From NCBI GenBank assembly GCA_013397935.1, contig VZRN01002991.1, forward strand, positions 795,469 to 859,468: 64,000 bases of DNA. The letters run 5' to 3'. This document shows, piece by piece, positions 61,396 through 64,000 of this stretch (within the stretch, counting starts at the first letter, position 1; every line of letters starts with the position of its first letter). Made by a program: the position numbers and the translations under genes. A model generated the notes under the pieces. The model searched no databases and was not told where the DNA came from. It worked only from the letters and a program-made list of their open reading frames with translations. Origin of the DNA: Dasyornis broadbenti. Taxonomy: Eukaryota > Chordata > Aves > Passeriformes > Dasyornithidae.

Positions 61396-61970
61396 TGAAT
61401 GTCATGGTTTATCCATGACTACTGAGCCCCACTCAGTCACTGGCTCACTTCCACCTGGTGGGATAGGGGGACAACCAGAAGAGTAAAAGTGAGAAAACTC
61501 GTGGGTTGAGATAAAGACAGTTTAAAGCAAAAGCTGTGTGCACACAAAAAGCAGAACAAGGAATTCACTCACTGCTTCCCATGCGCAGGCAAGTGTTCAG
61601 TCATTTCCAGGAATGCTGGGCCATCACATTTCATGGCCACCTAGGAAGACCAACACCATCATTTCAAATATCCCCCCCTTCCTTCTTTCCCCAGCGTTAC
61701 ATGCTGAGCATGACACCATATAATAGGGAATACCCCTGTGGACAGTTGAGGTCAGATGTTCCAGCTGTGTCCCCCCAACACCTTGTGAGCCCCCAGCCCT
61801 CTGACTGGCAGGGTGGGTTGAGGAGCAGAAAAGGCCTTGGCTCTCTGCACTGCCCAGCACTAACAGAAACATCCAATGTTATCAACACTGTTTTCAGCTC
61901 AAATCAAAAACACAGCTCCGTATCAGCTACTGTGGAGAAAATCAGCTCTACCCCAGCCAAACCCAGCACA
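61396..61970 (-). mobile_element. ERVL-type solo LTR
   Basis: On the minus strand the element starts TGTGCTGGGTTTGGCTGGGG at 61970. It passes through the family-typical AAAACAGTGTTGATAAC, CAAGGCCTTTTCTGCTCCTC and CTTTATCTCAACCCACGAG, and ends near GGATAAACCATGACATTCA at 61396. This matches a bird ERVL LTR family from memory. The flanks CTTCA (61391-61395) and CTGCA (61971-61975) could be a 5-base target duplication with one later change, as expected for ERVL. No internal viral genes flank it, so it is a solo LTR. The region where the TATA box should be reads GCATGTAA, so the promoter appears decayed. Confidence 0.85.
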
Positions 61971-64000
61971 CTGCATGATCCCAAAGTTCCCATCTACCCT
62001 GGTGGTGGGTAAAGGACAGAAGAGATCAACAGTTACCTGACGTTCTGTAGCAACCGAGCTGCCATAAGTAAACTTCCTGTTTTCATGGAACAATGAGTTC
62101 AATTATTATTTGCCGAATAGAAAGGAAAAAACCCCAGAGGACCAACATCATTCCAGCTGCCCTTAGTTGTTTATATAAAGTAATAAAACCCACCTTCCAT
62201 TTGATTAACTATCCCACTAACAACAATCAGCCCTGGAGCTTTGAAAGCTCTTCATACTAAAGGTTTGCCTGGAGGACTGTCATCTAGTTTGATTATAGTT
62301 TGCATAATAACACTGTGTAGAGATAAGAACGCTATTTAGAATTGAGTTGTTCTGCTCTCTCATGTAAATTCCTGTTTGGGAAAAAAAAAAAAAAAAGAAA
62401 AAGAGAGAGGATAAGAGAGATTGGACTTTTATAACCTACATCATCAGAATAAAGCCAAACTCAGCAAAACTTCTAATGAAGCCTTATGTATGTTTTCAGC
62501 ACAGTTACATTAATAATAAAGAAGTGACATTTTAAAAAATAAAATAAAACATTTTACAGCATATTCACAGGCAGGCTGGTTTATGATCACCTCCCCTCAA
62601 AATGTATAGACCTGTATTTGCTCTCATGACTATTCTCTCACTCTGTGGGTGTGCGTGTGCATGTGCATTGATCCCTTCTAACTATGCCTCAACACCCGGG
62701 TTTATTCTCTTTCTTTGTCTCCATTTCTGTTCCTCAGTAGAATCTGGTTGTTCGTTTTTCTTTGCTCACAGTAGCCATTAAAGGCATCTACTGTCAGATG
62801 AGTAAAGTCAAAAAGGATAAATGTGGAAGAAATTAGAAGAACACAGAAGATGAATGATCATTTCATGATGACTCCTACTTCTGTAACTTGCCCCTATACA
62901 GCACTTCTGTTGTTTATTTTTTCGTGTTACTCTGATATATGAAGCACTGGTTATAAATGGCAATACTACTGACCTGAGATTCTCTTCTATGAAAATCAAT
63001 GTGAATTTTGCTGCAGATCTCAATATTGTCCAGTTTCTCCCCTGCCCTTTTCTTTAACATATTTGTTTTTGAATGTTTCTCTCTAGCTCCGTCAGCTTCT
63101 CCCATCTTTTTATCTAATACAAGAAGTTTGAAACCACAAAGACCATCAGATTTCCTTTACTGTGACTCCTTCTGTCTCACCTCTTTCAGCCCTTCCTTTG
63201 GATACTCTTCCACTCTTTAACGAATCTTACCAAGAAGTAATCCAGCCCCACCTGCAGAGTTCCTCATACCATGTTTTTAAGTCCTATTATTCCCCATGGA
63301 TACTCTACCATTACCTGATTGCGCTTAGCTGAAGAGTTTAATCTCACAGCAGCTTTCCCCTAACGTTCCTCTTTAAGAAGAATTTGTTATTTTGTGACTG
63401 TGTTTGTGATGGGAGAATTGTTCTTTTGCATAGGCTCTGTCAAGTACATGAGCAGCACTGACAGTCACGGGTTAGCTCTAATTTTATGAACACTCTTGTT
63501 TTCAACTCAATGCACTGGTTGAACTCCCATCAGTTAGAAGACTTCAACACGCAGTTTCTACTGTAAATATCTATCCCATAATTTATCCATTTCCCACAGA
63601 TATTTTTATTCTACAGAACAAATTTGTTTTGCTTTGCAAGGTTTCTAAGTGTCTGTTATCCATGGTCACTCACTTCAGTGCTGGATGCGACCACCCTCTG
63701 ATGACGGTGAATTATAGCGAAATCATACTCAGCAAACAAAGCATGTGGGAGCCTTAACCTGGAAATTTTTTTGCTAAAAGCTTGGAGTTAAGCACTGTAA
63801 CGTCAAAACAACTAATGGAGGAGAGCTTGGCTGAAATCTGTGAGGTCCGGCATGCCCCAGATATTTACAATTCTTACAATCACTTTCCATATATTTTGTT
63901 TCATCACTGCAGCAAAATAAATCTTTCCTATTAAGAAACATAAGTGTTGTTTCAGATTATTTCATTCCCAGTAACAGTGAATCATGAGAGCCATATCCTA
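61971..64000. other. Intergenic to the window end, nothing recognised
   Basis: AT-rich flank of the ERVL LTR, with a poly-A/GA tract at 62.38 kb. No gene starts or ends here. Confidence 0.7.
62381..62420. repeat. Poly-A followed by GA-rich simple repeat
   Basis: 16 A, then AG-containing units up to about 62420. Confidence 0.88.

Noticed and set aside
61536..62012. 158-codon frame
   Set aside because: It is antisense to an ERVL LTR. LTRs of this family do not encode protein in this direction.
1..64000. CRISPR array, operon, bacterial or phage system
   Set aside because: The sequence is clearly vertebrate, with CR1, an ERVL LTR and a 7-TM receptor. No regularly spaced repeats were seen.
1..64000. 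tRNA, rRNA or snRNA genes
   Set aside because: No A/B box pairs with a cloverleaf, and no rRNA or snRNA words were noticed. A covariance-model scan was not possible here, so small RNAs cannot be excluded.

Overview
This window is vertebrate nuclear DNA, most likely from a bird. The evidence is several 3'-anchored fragments of the CR1 LINE, which dominates avian genomes, an ERVL-type solo LTR of a family common in birds, and one intronless G-protein-coupled receptor gene whose closest recognisable relative is the prolactin-releasing peptide receptor (PRLHR/GPR10). A passerine is possible, but that is a weak inference. The rest has the moderately AT-rich, CpG-poor, stop-dense texture of avian intergenic DNA.

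Layout. Bases 1-54,406 contain no protein-coding gene that I can support. They hold microsatellites and A/C-rich tracts (2.7, 2.96, 8.35 and 49.5 kb), an ancient CR1 remnant (7.43-7.79 kb), CR1 3' ends at 12.54, 14.79, 34.26, 38.21 and 49.94 kb, and an assembly gap inside a T-rich homopolymer (14,407-14,464). The most unusual stretch is 39.1-44.9 kb. Two separate blocks there occur twice, in the same order and orientation: a roughly 130-base block with a CTCF-like motif (39.12 and 43.90 kb), and a 465-base piece of degenerate CR1 ORF2 (40.20 and 44.43 kb) that is nearly identical between copies. An LTR-like element lies between the copies at about 41.2 kb.

The single confident gene is the PRLHR-family receptor at 54,407-55,441 on the minus strand: 344 codons in one open reading frame, with all seven membrane segments and most class A GPCR landmarks. 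Its TM7 motif is NAxxY instead of NPxxY. Upstream of it (to its right on the plus strand) are a compound GT/GA microsatellite and a CTCF-like motif. Further right are an ERVL solo LTR (about 61.4-61.97 kb) and a small degenerate minisatellite (61.0 kb), with no second gene before the end.

The receptor is the only gene, so there is no pathway to reconstruct from neighbours. I found no convincing undescribed system. The items most worth checking are the NAxxY substitution, the two-block duplication carrying paired CTCF-like sites, and the AT-rich, homeodomain-site-rich stretches that could be conserved noncoding elements.
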